NCBI RefSeq assembly: GCF_900102315.1 | Contig: NZ_FNBL01000001.1 | Location: 695,841 to 759,840, forward strand | Direction: 5' to 3' | Length of the DNA: 64,000 nt | From: Celeribacter baekdonensis | Lineage (GTDB): Bacteria; Pseudomonadota; Alphaproteobacteria; Rhodobacterales; Rhodobacteraceae | Part shown: in pieces, positions 42,188 to 53,200 of the stretch | Numbering within the stretch: the first letter of the stretch is position 1 | Layout of the letters: each line of letters begins with the position of its first letter | Notes under the pieces: model-generated | What the model was told of the DNA's origin: nothing | The model's input: only the letters and a program-made list of their open reading frames with translations | Databases searched by the model: none | Position numbers and translations under genes: made by a program

Positions 42188-42988
42188 TTATTGTTGCTGG
42201 GCAACTTCAATGGCGACCGAAAGAGTCTCTCCCGCCCCGCCGTATCGTGTGCCAGTTACAGGGGCCGCCCCCTGATAGTCCAGCCCTGTTGCAACACGGA
42301 CATAACGTGTGTCCGGGCAAATCTGATTGGACACATCAAATCCGACCCAGCCCAGACCACCGACATGCGCCTCGGCCCAGGCATGGGTGGCGTCCTGTTC
42401 GATGCGATCATCCATCATCAAATAACCGGAGACATAGCGCGCCGGAAACCCCATTTCACGCGCCGCCGCGATAAAGATATGGGCGTGGTCCTGGCACACG
42501 CCTTTGCCCTCGGCAATCGCATCTTCGGCGCGGGTTTCGGACTGTGAGGTGCCGACCTCATAGGCCACGGTCTCGCTGATCACCCGCGAGAGATCGTGCA
42601 GCTTGCCGACCGAGCTTTCGCCCTCCACCTGTTTGATCAACGCGCGCACGCCGGGCCCCGGTTTGGTCAGCGGCGTGACGGTTTCAAACAGCCAAAGCGG
42701 TGCCGGTCCGCGATGCGCGCCGATGATACCGTTGGTGTCAGAGACCTCAACCTCACCCTCGGAGCGCACGGTGACTTCGGTGACATCCTTGTCAAAGGAA
42801 ATCAGTTCCACCGCATTGTTCATGTGGTCGTGATATTCGAGTTCCTTTTTGCCACCCGACAGGGTGGTGTTCCAACGGATCACCTCCTGCCCATGACCGG
42901 ATTTTGGTGTTTTGCGCAGCTGTTGCAGCCCGTAAGTAACAGGATCAGCAAAGGAATATCGGGTGGTGTGGCGGATCGTCAGGCGCAT
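42188..42988 (-). CDS. Transglutaminase-like cysteine protease family protein
   Basis: Protein of 266 residues: an N-terminal beta-rich domain followed by a transglutaminase-like domain. The catalytic triad is present: Cys165 (GKGVCQDHAH), His202 (DATHAWAEAHV) and Asp218 (WVGFDVSNQ). It is the second gene in the Anbu operon, 17 nt before Anbu. In these operons the enzyme is predicted to form or cleave amide bonds in a peptide of unknown structure. Confidence 0.93.
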   Translation of the reverse strand: MRLTIRHTTRYSFADPVTYGLQQLRKTPKSGHGQEVIRWNTTLSGGKKELEYHDHMNNAVELISFDKDVTEVTVRSEGEVEVSDTNGIIGAHRGPAPLWLFETVTPLTKPGPGVRALIKQVEGESSVGKLHDLSRVISETVAYEVGTSQSETRAEDAIAEGKGVCQDHAHIFIAAAREMGFPARYVSGYLMMDDRIEQDATHAWAEAHVGGLGWVGFDVSNQICPDTRYVRVATGLDYQGAAPVTGTRYGGAGETLSVAIEVAQQQ

Positions 42989-42994
42989 GGGTCC

Positions 42995-43936
42995 TCACTC
43001 ATAAAAGCGATAGTCTTGTTCGATTTGGCCACCAAGTTGGCGCAAGCTCGTCAAGACGTTTTGAATATACTCATGCAGCCCGTATTCAAAGACCGCGTCG
43101 ATATCATGAGCGTTGAACCGATTCACCAGCGCCTCAGCCAAGTCCATCGAGGGGAATTTCGCGCCATAATCGGCCCCAAGATAGGCCAGATTGTCATAGA
43201 TTTTAGAGACGCAGAAATTCAGCGAACGCGGCATACGTTTGTCGAGCACAAGGAATTGCGCAATGTCGCGGGCGTTGACTTGCGAGCCGTAAGCCATACG
43301 GAACCCGCCCCGCGCCGAGACAGAGCGCAGAATGGTTTCCCAATGCACATTGTCGATCGAGGAGCCGACCGAAAAATTCGATGGCAAAAGGACGTAATAT
43401 TTCACGTCCAAAATCCGCGCTGTGGCATCCGCGCGTTCGATAAACGTGCCGATGCGGGCGAAATCATAAATGTCATTGCGCAGCATCGTGCCATGGGTCG
43501 CCCCACGCACCAAGGCGGTGCGTTGACGAATGAGGCCCAGCACGGCCGGAAGGTCGCGTTCGGAGACCTTGCGTTTCAACGCCTCGCGGGTGGCCATGTA
43601 ACAACCGTTCAAGGCCTCCCAGACCTCGCCGGTCAGGGCCGTGCGTACAAGCCGGGCGTTTTGACGCGCCTCCGAGATGGTCGAGAGCACCGAGGACGGA
43701 TTGTCCCGAGAGCGCAGCATCCAATCAATCGCGCTGTCTTTGCTGGTCTCATCGTAATGGACGTTATAGCCCTCAATGACGCCCGCCGATTGCATCACCG
43801 AGGTCCATTCATCATCGGCCTGACCCAAACGGGTCAAGCCAATGCGTTGCCCCGTGTCCACAAGCCGCGAGGTGTTTTCGGCCCGCTCCAGATAGCGAAA
43901 CATCCAGTAGAGGCCATTTGCGGTTTTCCCAAGCAT
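42995..43936 (-). CDS. Alpha-E domain protein
   Basis: All-helical protein of 313 residues starting MLGKTANGLYWMFRYLERAE, the alpha-E (DUF403) hallmark, and including RGATHGTMLRNDIYDFARIGT-like text. Biochemical role unknown; it is genetically tied to the ATP-grasp and transglutaminase genes. Six-nt gap to the transglutaminase gene and 16 nt from the ATP-grasp gene show one operon. Confidence 0.93.
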   Translation of the reverse strand: MLGKTANGLYWMFRYLERAENTSRLVDTGQRIGLTRLGQADDEWTSVMQSAGVIEGYNVHYDETSKDSAIDWMLRSRDNPSSVLSTISEARQNARLVRTALTGEVWEALNGCYMATREALKRKVSERDLPAVLGLIRQRTALVRGATHGTMLRNDIYDFARIGTFIERADATARILDVKYYVLLPSNFSVGSSIDNVHWETILRSVSARGGFRMAYGSQVNARDIAQFLVLDKRMPRSLNFCVSKIYDNLAYLGADYGAKFPSMDLAEALVNRFNAHDIDAVFEYGLHEYIQNVLTSLRQLGGQIEQDYRFYE

Positions 43937-43952
43937 GTCTGTCCCCTACCCT

Positions 43953-45377
43953 TTAATCTTCCAACACCCAAGTGTCTTTGGTGCCCCCGCCCTGGGATGA
44001 GTTCACCACCAAGGAGCCTTTTTGCAGCGCCACACGGGTCAAACCGCCGGGCGTGATGTTGATCCCGTCAGGCGAGCAGAGCACATAGGGCCGCAGATCG
44101 ACGTGGCGCGGCGCAAGCCCCGCCTTGGTAAAGATCGGCACGGTCGAGAGGGCCAGCGTCGGCTGGGCGATGTAATTCGAGGGGCGCGAGGTCAATTTGG
44201 CGCGGAAGGCTTCGATTTCTTTCTTGCTTGAGGTTGGTCCGATCAACATGCCGTAACCGCCAGAGCCATGCACCTCTTTGACCACCAGCTCAGAGAGGTT
44301 GTCGAGCACATAGGCCAGACTGTCCGGCTCGGAACAGCGCCATGTCGGCACATTCTCTAAGATCGCTTTTTCGCCTGTATAGAATTCAACGATCTCCGGC
44401 ATATAGCTATAGATCGCCTTGTCATCGGCAATGCCTGTTCCCGGTGCGTTGGCGATGGTGATGCCGCCCGCGCGGTAGACATCCATGATGCCGGGCACAC
44501 CCAGAGCCGACTCCGGGTTAAAGTTCAGCGGATCGAGGAAATCGTCGTCAATCCGCCGGTAGAGCACATCAATCGGTTGATAGCCACGGGTGGTGCGCAT
44601 GACGACACGCCCGTCGACAACCCGAAGATCATGGCCCTCAACCAATTCCACACCCATTTGATCGGCCAAAAACGCGTGTTCAAAATAGGCAGAGTTGTAA
44701 ATCCCCGGCGTCAAGACGGCCACGGTTGGCGGTCCATCACAGGCGGGCGGCGCACAGGCGGCCAGAGAGCGGCGCAGGTCCGACGGGTAGTTTTGCACCG
44801 GCTGAACCCGGTTCTTGGAAAACAGCTCAGGGAACATTTGCAGCATCGTCTCGCGGTTCTCCAACATGTAGGAGACGCCGGAGGGGGTGCGGGCATTGTC
44901 TTCGAGGACGTAAAACTGGTCATCACCGGTGCGCACAAGGTCGGTGCCGACGATATGCGTATAGATGCCCCCCGGCGGACACATCCCCATCATATGCGGC
45001 AAAAACGCCTCGTTGCGGGTGATCATCTCAAGCGGGATACGGCCCGCTTTGATGATTTCCTGCCGGTTGTAAATGTCATGGAGAAAGGCGTTGATCGCGC
45101 GGACCCGTTGTTCGATCCCTTTGGACAGCTTTTGCCATTCACGCCCCGAAATCACCCTCGGGATGATGTCGAACGGGATCAACCGCTCTTCGGCCTCCGA
45201 GCGTCCGTAGACGTTAAAGGTGATGCCCGTGAGCCGGAAGACCTCTTCCGCCTCGCGCTGTTTTGCTCGGAGCCGTTTGAGGTCTTCGCCTTCAAACCAG
45301 CTTTGAAATCCTGCGTAAGGATCGCGCAGGGTCTCATTGCGGCCCCACATTTCGTCAAAGATTTTTGTGTCGCTCAT
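43953..45377 (-). CDS. Circularly permuted type 2 ATP-grasp protein
   Basis: Predicted amide-bond ligase of 474 residues, first gene of the Anbu operon. Motifs: GMCPPGGIYTHIVGTDLVRT, DQFYVLEDNARTPSGVSYML and VVKEVHGSGGYGMLIGP (ATP-binding Gly-rich loop). The permuted order of the ATP-grasp fold is characteristic of COG2308. Its substrate is not known; with transglutaminase it is proposed to build a peptide. Likely promoter lies in the 290-nt upstream gap. Confidence 0.93.
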   Translation of the reverse strand: MSDTKIFDEMWGRNETLRDPYAGFQSWFEGEDLKRLRAKQREAEEVFRLTGITFNVYGRSEAEERLIPFDIIPRVISGREWQKLSKGIEQRVRAINAFLHDIYNRQEIIKAGRIPLEMITRNEAFLPHMMGMCPPGGIYTHIVGTDLVRTGDDQFYVLEDNARTPSGVSYMLENRETMLQMFPELFSKNRVQPVQNYPSDLRRSLAACAPPACDGPPTVAVLTPGIYNSAYFEHAFLADQMGVELVEGHDLRVVDGRVVMRTTRGYQPIDVLYRRIDDDFLDPLNFNPESALGVPGIMDVYRAGGITIANAPGTGIADDKAIYSYMPEIVEFYTGEKAILENVPTWRCSEPDSLAYVLDNLSELVVKEVHGSGGYGMLIGPTSSKKEIEAFRAKLTSRPSNYIAQPTLALSTVPIFTKAGLAPRHVDLRPYVLCSPDGINITPGGLTRVALQKGSLVVNSSQGGGTKDTWVLED

Positions 45378-45667
45378 GCTCAGAATTTAGAGGTTCGGTT
45401 GAGCGCTTCACAATCGGAATCACGCGTTTTACGGTGATGAAATGCGCATTAGCTTATTTTTTAATCACAAGGCGCCGACGGACCGGATCAAAAGCCGCGA
45501 TCTCGCCTCTCAATCCGCCACGCTATCTGTATTGTATACCTCGGGATACATTGACTTGAGACCCGTACTCCGCTACCCGAAAGCCCAAGCGCAAAAGGGC
45601 AATTGCCCCAATGCAGAATCGCTGAAAAGCATCGCTTAAAGTGGCAGACCCACTAGTGGAGGACCCC
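45378..45667. promoter_or_regulatory. 290-nt divergent gap between the Anbu operon and icd
   Basis: AT-richer spacer that should carry the divergent promoters. An imperfect palindrome TGTATACCTCGGGATACA (45535-45552; seven of nine positions match per half) may be an operator. Only short frames occur, none persuasive. Confidence 0.35.
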
Positions 45668-47857
45668 ATGGCCCAAGAGACCCCCGATATCATCTACACC
45701 ATCGTAGACGAAGCCCCTGAACTCGCGCGTGGATCGCTTTTGCCGATCATCACCTCGTTCTCCGAGGCCGCAGGGATCAACGTCGAGACCCGCGATATTT
45801 CGGTCGCCGCCCGCATCCTCGCGCTCTTTCCGGAGCTGCTTTCGGACGATCAAAAAGTGTCTGACGATCTGGCCGAACTGGGCGAGTTGGTGAAAACCCC
45901 CGAAGCCAACGTGATCAAACTGCCAAACGTCTCGGCCTCCGTACCGCAACTTGAAGCCGCGATCAAAGAATTGCAGTCGCAAGGCTACCCGATCCCGTCC
46001 TACCCGGCCGATCCGCAAACCGACGCAGAAAAGGCAATCCGCGCCAAATACGACACGATCAAAGGCTCCGCCGTGAACCCGGTTCTGCGCGAAGGGAACT
46101 CGGATCGTCGCTCCGCCAAAGCCGTGAAAGAATACGCCAAGGCCAACCCGCACCGCATGGGCACATGGACCTCAGCCTCCAAAACCACGGTCGCCTCGAT
46201 GCCGGGCAACGACTTTTTCGCCAATGAAAAAGCCGCCACCATCACGGGTGCTCAGGCGGGCGGCGCAAAGATCGTTTTCACCGCCACAGATGGCACCGAG
46301 ACCGTTCTGAAATCCGGTTTGAAATACGCCGAGGGCGAAGTGGTCGACGCGACCTTCCTCTCCGCCAAGGCCCTGCGCGCCTATATCAAAGCCGAAGTTG
46401 AGAGCATGGAGCCGGGCGTTTTGTTCTCCGTGCACCTCAAAGCCACGATGATGAAGGTCTCCGACCCGATCATTTTCGGTCATTTCGTCTCTGTCTACCT
46501 CGAAGATTTCATCGCCAAACACGGCGCGTCCCTTGAGTGGAACCCGAACGATGGCATTGGTGAATTGGACAAATTGATCGCCGACAATGCCGAGATGAAA
46601 GCGGACCTCAAAGCCGCCCTGGACGCCCGCCCGCCGCTTTACATGGTGAATTCTGATAAGGGCATCACCAACCTGCATGTGCCCTCTGACGTGATCATCG
46701 ACGCCTCCATGCCCGCCGTGATCAAAGCCGGCGGCATCGGTTGGGGCCCGGACGGCAAAGCGGCTGACACCAAATGCTGCATCCCGGACAATTCCTACGC
46801 CTGCGTCTATGACGAAACGGTCGAGTATTTCAAAGAGACCGGCACGCTGGACGTCACCACCTGTGGTGCCGTGTCCAACGTTGGCCTGATGGCGCAAAAG
46901 GCCGAAGAATACGGCTCCCACCCAACCACCTTTGAAATGAAGGCAGACGGCAAGGTCGAGATCGTGCTCGACACTGGCGATGTGCTGCATTCGCACGCGG
47001 TTGAGGCGGGCGACATCTGGCGGTCGTGTACCGCGAAAAAAGCGCCGATCCTCGATTGGATCCAACTCGGCATCGAACGTTTTGACGCCACCGGCACCGG
47101 TGCCTTCTGGCTTGACGCCAACCGCGCCCATGATGCGGAGCTGATCAAATATGTCGCACCGGCGCTGAAAGCCGCAGGCAAAGACATCCCGATCATGGCC
47201 CCGCGCGAAGCCACACGTTTCTCCTTTGTCGAGATGCGCAAAGGCAAAGACGTTGTGACCATCACCGGCAACGTGTTGCGTGATTACCTGACCGATCTGT
47301 TCCCGATCCTGGAACTGGGCACCTCGGCGAAAATGCTCTCTATCGTCAAACTGATGAACGGTGGCGGCATGTTTGAAACCGGGGCTGGCGGCTCTGCACC
47401 GAAGCACGTTCAGCAGGTGATCGAAGAAAACCACCTGCGGTGGGACAGCCTTGGCGAATTCTGTGCCTTGGGTGAAAGCTACGCTTTCTTGGCCGCCTCG
47501 CGTGGCAAAGCCAAAGCCGCCGTTTTGGCCACCGCTGTCGAAGATGCAACCCAGAAGCTGTTGTTGAATGGCAAGTCGCCGGAGCGCAAAGTCGGTGAAA
47601 ACGACAACCGCTCGTCGCATTACTGGTTTGCGCGCTATTGGGCCGAAGCCCTGGCGGCTCAGTCCACCGATGCCGCTCTGGCTGCGCATTTCGCCCCGAT
47701 TGCCAAAGAGTTGGTCGAGAACGAAGAGATCATCCTGGACGAGTTGAAAATCTCCGAAGGCGAGCCCGCCGATTTGGGTGGCTATTATCACGCAGATCCG
47801 GCCAAAGTCGCCTCTGTGATGCGCCCTTCGGCCACGCTGAATGCCATCATCGGCTGA
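45668..47857 (+). CDS. icd: NADP-dependent isocitrate dehydrogenase, monomeric type
   Basis: TCA-cycle enzyme oxidising isocitrate to 2-oxoglutarate with NADP. 729 residues, the size of the monomeric (IDH-II) family and unlike the ~420-residue dimeric enzyme. Typical text: [33 protein letters not shown] and [10 protein letters not shown]-like segments ([13 protein letters not shown]). GGAGGACCCC precedes ATG 45668; nine extra codons upstream are not needed. Followed by a strong terminator. Confidence 0.97.
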   Translation: MAQETPDIIYTIVDEAPELARGSLLPIITSFSEAAGINVETRDISVAARILALFPELLSDDQKVSDDLAELGELVKTPEANVIKLPNVSASVPQLEAAIKELQSQGYPIPSYPADPQTDAEKAIRAKYDTIKGSAVNPVLREGNSDRRSAKAVKEYAKANPHRMGTWTSASKTTVASMPGNDFFANEKAATITGAQAGGAKIVFTATDGTETVLKSGLKYAEGEVVDATFLSAKALRAYIKAEVESMEPGVLFSVHLKATMMKVSDPIIFGHFVSVYLEDFIAKHGASLEWNPNDGIGELDKLIADNAEMKADLKAALDARPPLYMVNSDKGITNLHVPSDVIIDASMPAVIKAGGIGWGPDGKAADTKCCIPDNSYACVYDETVEYFKETGTLDVTTCGAVSNVGLMAQKAEEYGSHPTTFEMKADGKVEIVLDTGDVLHSHAVEAGDIWRSCTAKKAPILDWIQLGIERFDATGTGAFWLDANRAHDAELIKYVAPALKAAGKDIPIMAPREATRFSFVEMRKGKDVVTITGNVLRDYLTDLFPILELGTSAKMLSIVKLMNGGGMFETGAGGSAPKHVQQVIEENHLRWDSLGEFCALGESYAFLAASRGKAKAAVLATAVEDATQKLLLNGKSPERKVGENDNRSSHYWFARYWAEALAAQSTDAALAAHFAPIAKELVENEEIILDELKISEGEPADLGGYYHADPAKVASVMRPSATLNAIIG

Positions 47858-47880
47858 CCTAAGTATCGGTTTTAAACAGA

Positions 47881-47908
47881 AAGGGAGCCCTCGCGGCTCC
47901 CTTTTTTT
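47881..47908 (+). terminator. Intrinsic terminator of icd
   Basis: Stem AAGGGAGCC (47881-47889) with GGCTCCCTT (47895-47903), loop CTCGC, followed by a T-run (to 47908). Confidence 0.9.
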
Positions 47909-48005
47909 GTTTTTGGACGCCTTAAACCCCTCCTTAAGGGATTACCGATACTGTGCTGTCAGATCGTGGCGAACTCCCGCCATAAGATGACGACATAGGG
48001 CTCAA

Positions 48006-50087
48006 ATGTTCAGTAAATTTAAACGCATAAAATCTACGACACTCTCTCGTCCGACGGATGCGGCCCTTCTCTGCGCCGTCGATAAGACCCATTTCATGCT
48101 CAACTGTACGCCAGACGGGTCCATCCTCTCCGCCAACGCGCAGTTCTGTCATCGCATGGGCTTTGATGAGGCGGCGATTGTCGGCACCCCCTATAAAACC
48201 CTTGTACGCAGCAAAGATCACACGGAATGTGCCGCGCTTTGGGCCAAACTCGCCAAGGGTGAGCCTCATAATCAAATCATGCCGCGCCTCAATGCTTTGG
48301 GCGAAGAGGTTTGGCTTGATACCACCTATGTTCCGATCAAAGATGATCAGGGGGCCGTTGCGTATATTGCGATTATTGCCCGTGAAATTTCGGAAATGCA
48401 CCTGCGCCGCCGCGACAACCGATCCAAAGAGGATGCGATCAAGCGCTCTATGGCGGTGATCGAATTCGACCTTCAGGGCAATATCCTCATCGCGAATGAC
48501 CATTTCCTCGCTGCGACCGGCTATTCCATGGAGGACTTGAAGGGCCAGCACCACAGCATTTTCATGCCAAAGGATGAGGTCAATACTCAGGCCTATCGCG
48601 ACTTCTGGACGCGCCTCGGACAAGGTGCCTCCGAAAAAGGGCCGGTCAAACGCATTGCAAAAGATGGCTCGGCCGTCTGGCTTGAAAGCACCTATGAAAC
48701 CCTGATCGACCCTGAAGGGCGCCCCTTTAAGGTGGTGAAATACGCTTTTGACATCACAACAGCTAAAAACTTGGAGGCGGATGCACGCGGTCAGATCGAC
48801 GCCATCCAAAAGGTTCAGGCCGTGATTGAGTTCTCCCCAGATGGAACGATCCGCCGCGCCAATGACAACTTTTGTCACGTCATGGGCTATGCCGAATCCG
48901 AAATCATTGGCAAACACCACAGGATCTTTATCGACCCGGCCTATGCGGCGTCTTCTGACTATGCACAATTCTGGGCGCGTCTGAGAGCGGGCGAAGCGCT
49001 CAGTGACGAATACGCGCGTCTTGGCAAAAACGGCCAACGCATCACCATCAAAGCCAGCTACAACCCGATCCGCAATGCGGCAGGACAAGTTGTGAAAGTC
49101 GTCAAATTTGCCGTCGACACAACCATCTACCGCCGCACCGCTGAAACCCTCATGGCAGGTCTTGATGCCTTGGCGCAGGGCAACCTTGCGGTACAACTCG
49201 ACACCGATCTGGGTGAATTCGATGACATTCGAAAAAATTTCAACATCGCCCTCTCGAAACTCAACCACACGATTGGCAGCGTGGCTGACAGCACGCAAAT
49301 CATCAAAGCAGAATCAGACGCCATCGGCCATGCCACAGATGATCTTGCCCGACGCACGGAAGCCCAGGCGGCAACCCTCGAAGAAAGTGCTTCGGCCCTC
49401 GACGAATTGGTGGCCTCCGTCACGGGCGTGGCGAACACTGCCGGTACGGTCCAGAGCCAATCCAAAGAAGCACAGGGTTACACGGTCCAAGCCGGCGATG
49501 TCGTGGATCGCGCTGTGAATGCAATGGACGAGATTGAAAACTCGTCGAAACAAGTCGCTTCGATCACCTCCGTCATTGACGACATCGCGTTTCAAACCAA
49601 TCTTTTGGCTCTAAATGCCGGAGTGGAAGCCGCCCGTGCAGGCGATGCGGGGCGTGGCTTTGCCGTGGTTGCCTCTGAAGTCCGCGCTTTGGCACAGCGC
49701 TCGTCAGATGCCGCGCGTGAAATCGCAACGCTCATCGACACGTCGAACCGTCAGGTCGCGAATGGCGTTGATTTGGTCCGCGAAGCCGGGGCCGCCCTTG
49801 GCCGTATTCGTGAAGCCGTCGAGAAAATCAATCACGGGATCGAACAGGTCGCCACCTCTACAACAGAACAGGCCACCGGCCTTGGCGAATTAAGCTCGGC
49901 GATCAACCAGCTTGACCAAACCACACAACAAAACGCCGCCATGTCGGAAGAAACCAACGCCGCAACAGTCAGCTTGCAAAACAACATTGCCGCGATGGAA
50001 CAAGACGTCAGCTTTTTCTCGGTGCAAGACACACAGGCCAGTGCAAGTGTCAAACCATTTGAGACTGGGTTGTCCCGTAGCGCGTAG
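48006..50087 (+). CDS. Soluble methyl-accepting chemotaxis protein with three PAS domains
   Basis: Chemoreceptor of 693 residues with no transmembrane helix, so cytosolic. Three PAS-type sensor repeats (about residues 25-130, 145-250 and 265-375; repeated pattern [30 protein letters not shown]) precede a HAMP-like link and the MCP signalling coiled coil (about 400-670). The tip sequence includes [19 protein letters not shown]. No CheB/CheR tethering pentapeptide at the C-terminus. PAS ligands (redox, heme, or flavin) cannot be told. Monocistronic. Confidence 0.93.
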   Translation: MFSKFKRIKSTTLSRPTDAALLCAVDKTHFMLNCTPDGSILSANAQFCHRMGFDEAAIVGTPYKTLVRSKDHTECAALWAKLAKGEPHNQIMPRLNALGEEVWLDTTYVPIKDDQGAVAYIAIIAREISEMHLRRRDNRSKEDAIKRSMAVIEFDLQGNILIANDHFLAATGYSMEDLKGQHHSIFMPKDEVNTQAYRDFWTRLGQGASEKGPVKRIAKDGSAVWLESTYETLIDPEGRPFKVVKYAFDITTAKNLEADARGQIDAIQKVQAVIEFSPDGTIRRANDNFCHVMGYAESEIIGKHHRIFIDPAYAASSDYAQFWARLRAGEALSDEYARLGKNGQRITIKASYNPIRNAAGQVVKVVKFAVDTTIYRRTAETLMAGLDALAQGNLAVQLDTDLGEFDDIRKNFNIALSKLNHTIGSVADSTQIIKAESDAIGHATDDLARRTEAQAATLEESASALDELVASVTGVANTAGTVQSQSKEAQGYTVQAGDVVDRAVNAMDEIENSSKQVASITSVIDDIAFQTNLLALNAGVEAARAGDAGRGFAVVASEVRALAQRSSDAAREIATLIDTSNRQVANGVDLVREAGAALGRIREAVEKINHGIEQVATSTTEQATGLGELSSAINQLDQTTQQNAAMSEETNAATVSLQNNIAAMEQDVSFFSVQDTQASASVKPFETGLSRSA

Positions 50088-50152
50088 AGCGTTTTGCGGA
50101 CAGTCCGCTGGCGAGGCTCATACGGCTGACATCGTTCGTGGTATATCGGGCA

Positions 50153-50182
50153 AAAGAGGGGCGAATTGCGCCCCCTCTTTAT
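50153..50182 (+). terminator. Terminator after the chemoreceptor gene
   Basis: Imperfect stem around AAAGAGGGGCG (50153-50163) with CGCCCCCTCTTT (50169-50180), one bulged base; followed by ATT. It lies between the receptor gene and the convergent RND permease gene. Confidence 0.6.
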
Positions 50183-50234
50183 TCCATATTGCTGATTGAG
50201 ACCTATGTGATCTCGCGCAGGCTGGTTCCTCCCC

Positions 50235-53200
50235 TCACATTTTGAAAATGCGATAGATGGCTGGGATAACCAGCACAGTCAGCGCCGTCGAAGACAACAG
50301 CCCAAACAAGAGCGAAATCGCCAGACCTTGGAAGATCGGGTCCACCAAAATCACCGCCGCCCCAATCATTGCGGCAATCGCGGTCAACAGGATCGGCTTG
50401 AACCGCGTGGCCCCTGCTTCAATGAGAATATCAAGCGTCACATTGCCTTGATCATCGGCGTTGCGAATGAAATCGACCAAGAGGATCGAGTTTCGCACAA
50501 TGATCCCCGCCAAAGCGATGAAGCCAATCATCGACGTGGCCGAAAACGGCGCGCCAAACAACCAGTGCCCGATCATGATCCCCAAAAAGGTCAAAGGCAC
50601 CGGCGTCAGAATCACCAAGGGCAAGCGGAACGAGCCAAACTGTGCCACCACGAGGATGTATATCCCCAAAAGCGCCACACCAAACGCCGCTCCCATGTCG
50701 CGGAAGGTGATCCAGGTCACCTCCCATTCGCCATCCCACAACAGGGTCGGATGATCGGTCTGGGACGGCTGACCATGAAGAGAAATTTCAGGCTTCATCC
50801 CCTCCGGCCAATCCATCGCATCCAATTTATCCGCGACGGCCATCATGCCATAAAGCGGCGCTTCATATTCACCGGCGAGTTCGGCCTGAACCATCACCAC
50901 ATCGTAGCCATTGTGACGGAAAATCGGGAAGGAGGTTTGTTCCTCCGTGATTTTAACCACATCCCCCAGCTCCACCACGCCACGCCCACCGGGCAATGCG
51001 TTGGCGGGCACCGGCGTCGACAGTGTTTCGGCATTCAGAATCCGATCCGAGCGATCGCGTCCGATCACAATCGGGATCGGGCGGCGGCCTTCGCCACGGT
51101 GTGAATAGCCCACCGTGGTATAGCTGTTCAAAAGTTGAAGCGTCTGCGCGGCATCGGTTTCATTGACCTGATAGAAATTCAAATCGGAGGGCAGCATTTC
51201 GGCCCGAATGCGCCGCGCCTGAACCCCGAAATTGTCATCGGTATCGACGATGAAATCAACCTCTTCAAACGCCTCGCGCACCTTGCCTGCAACCGCACGC
51301 CGGGTTTCGCCATCGGGACCATAGATTTCGGCCAGCAGCGTCGAAATCACCGGCGGTCCGGGGGGAGGTTCGACCACTTTCATCGCGGTGCCCGGCGGCA
51401 CAGTGATACCCTCAAGGATTATTTCCCGCAGTTCGAGCGCGATGTCATGCGAGGTCCGGTCGCGTTCGGTTTTCGGCAAAAGTTTGAGTTGCACCTCGCC
51501 CATCTCCGGGTTTTCGCGCAAATAGTAATGCCGCACGAGACCATTGAAGTTGAAGGGGGCAGAGGTGCCCGCATGGGTCTGGGCCGACATCACTTCGGGC
51601 AGGCTCATGGCCAGACGCGCCGCCTGTTGGACAATCGCATCCGTGGCCTCGACAGACGCGCCTTCCGGCAGATCGACCATGATGGCCAGTTCGGATTTGT
51701 TGTCAAAGGGCAGCAATTTGACCGTGACGTCTTTGGTATAAAGCGCGCCGAGCGAGCCAAAAGACAACACGATCACCGCCAACAAAAACATCCAAGCGAC
51801 TTTTTTCGACGCCAAGACGGGCCGCGCAATGGAGGCGTAAAACTTGCCCAATTTGCCCCCCGGAAACGCGCCCTCTTCATCGTGATGAAGCTCCGCGCGC
51901 CCGGCGATTTTCAACATCAACCAAGGCGTGATCATCACCGCCACGAAAAAGGAAAAGATCATCGCAGCCGAGGCATTGGCCGGGATCGGGGACATATATG
52001 GCCCCATCAATCCCGAAACAAAGAGCATCGGCAAAAGCGCCACGACCACGGTCAAAGTGGCCACGATGGTCGGGTTTCCGACCTCAGCCACAGCGGCAAC
52101 AGCCGCACCAAACCGGTTTTGACCGGGCTTTTTCATGCCCCAATGACGGGCGATGTTTTCGATCACCACAATGGCGTCATCGACCAAAATCCCGATGGAG
52201 AAAATCAGCGCAAACAGGGACACGCGGTTGAGCGTGTAGCCCATGATATAGGCGGCAAAGAGGGTCAAAAGGATGGTCACCGGGATCACGATGGCGACCA
52301 CAACGGCCTCGCGCCAGCCGATGGCGATCAACACCAGAATAACGATGGAGACGGTCGCAAGGCCCAGGTGAAACAGCAATTCATTGGCTTTTTCATTGGC
52401 GGTTTCGCCGTAATCCCGCGTCACTTCGATGCTGACACTGTCGGGGATGATGCTGCCTTCCATCTCGGACACACGGGTCAGGACCTCTTCGGCCACGGTC
52501 ACCGCATTGGCCCCCGCGCGCTTGGCAATGGCCAGAGTCACGGCGGGGCGGCGGATGATCTCCGCATTCATGTCGATCGCGGCATGGACGCCTTCGACCC
52601 CGCTGTCGGCCCCCGCGCGCGTCAGGGTCGCCACATGTTTTTCGTCGAGATCGGAGACAAACCCGATCTCGGCCACATCGCGGACATAGACCGTCCGACC
52701 ATCGCGGGCGGTGAGTTCGAGGTTGCCGATTTCTTCCGGCGTGGTCAGGGTTTTGCCGATAATCAGGCCAATTTGGTCGCCACCATCGCGCAGCAAACCC
52801 GCCGGGGATGAGGAGTTTGCGCTCTGCACTTTGCCCGCAAGCTGTTGCAAGGTAATACCGTAAAGCGCCAGTTTTTCCGGCGAGGGGGCAACACGAAGCG
52901 CCTCTTCGGTGCCGCCAATCACATAGGTGAGGCCGACGTTTTCGATCCGGGCGAGGCGCACTTCGACCTCTTTGACGATCCGCGTGAGATCAGAGGGCAT
53001 CATGCCTTCATTCCCCTCAGCGGGGCTAAAGGTCAGCGCGACAATCGCCACGTCATTGATGCCCCGGCCCACAACCAAAGGTTCAGGAATACCGAGCGGG
53101 ATGCGGTCAAGATTGGCCATGATTTTATCGCGCACCCGCAGGATGGCGGTGTCGGACGACACGCCGACCATGAAGCGCGCGGAGACCATGACGTGATCAT

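Noticed and set aside
42596-44056. 486-residue plus-strand open frame
   Set aside because: Antisense to transglutaminase and alpha-E genes, whose catalytic motifs and family signatures are clear.
46172-47791. 539-residue minus-strand open frame
   Set aside because: Antisense to icd, which is unambiguous.
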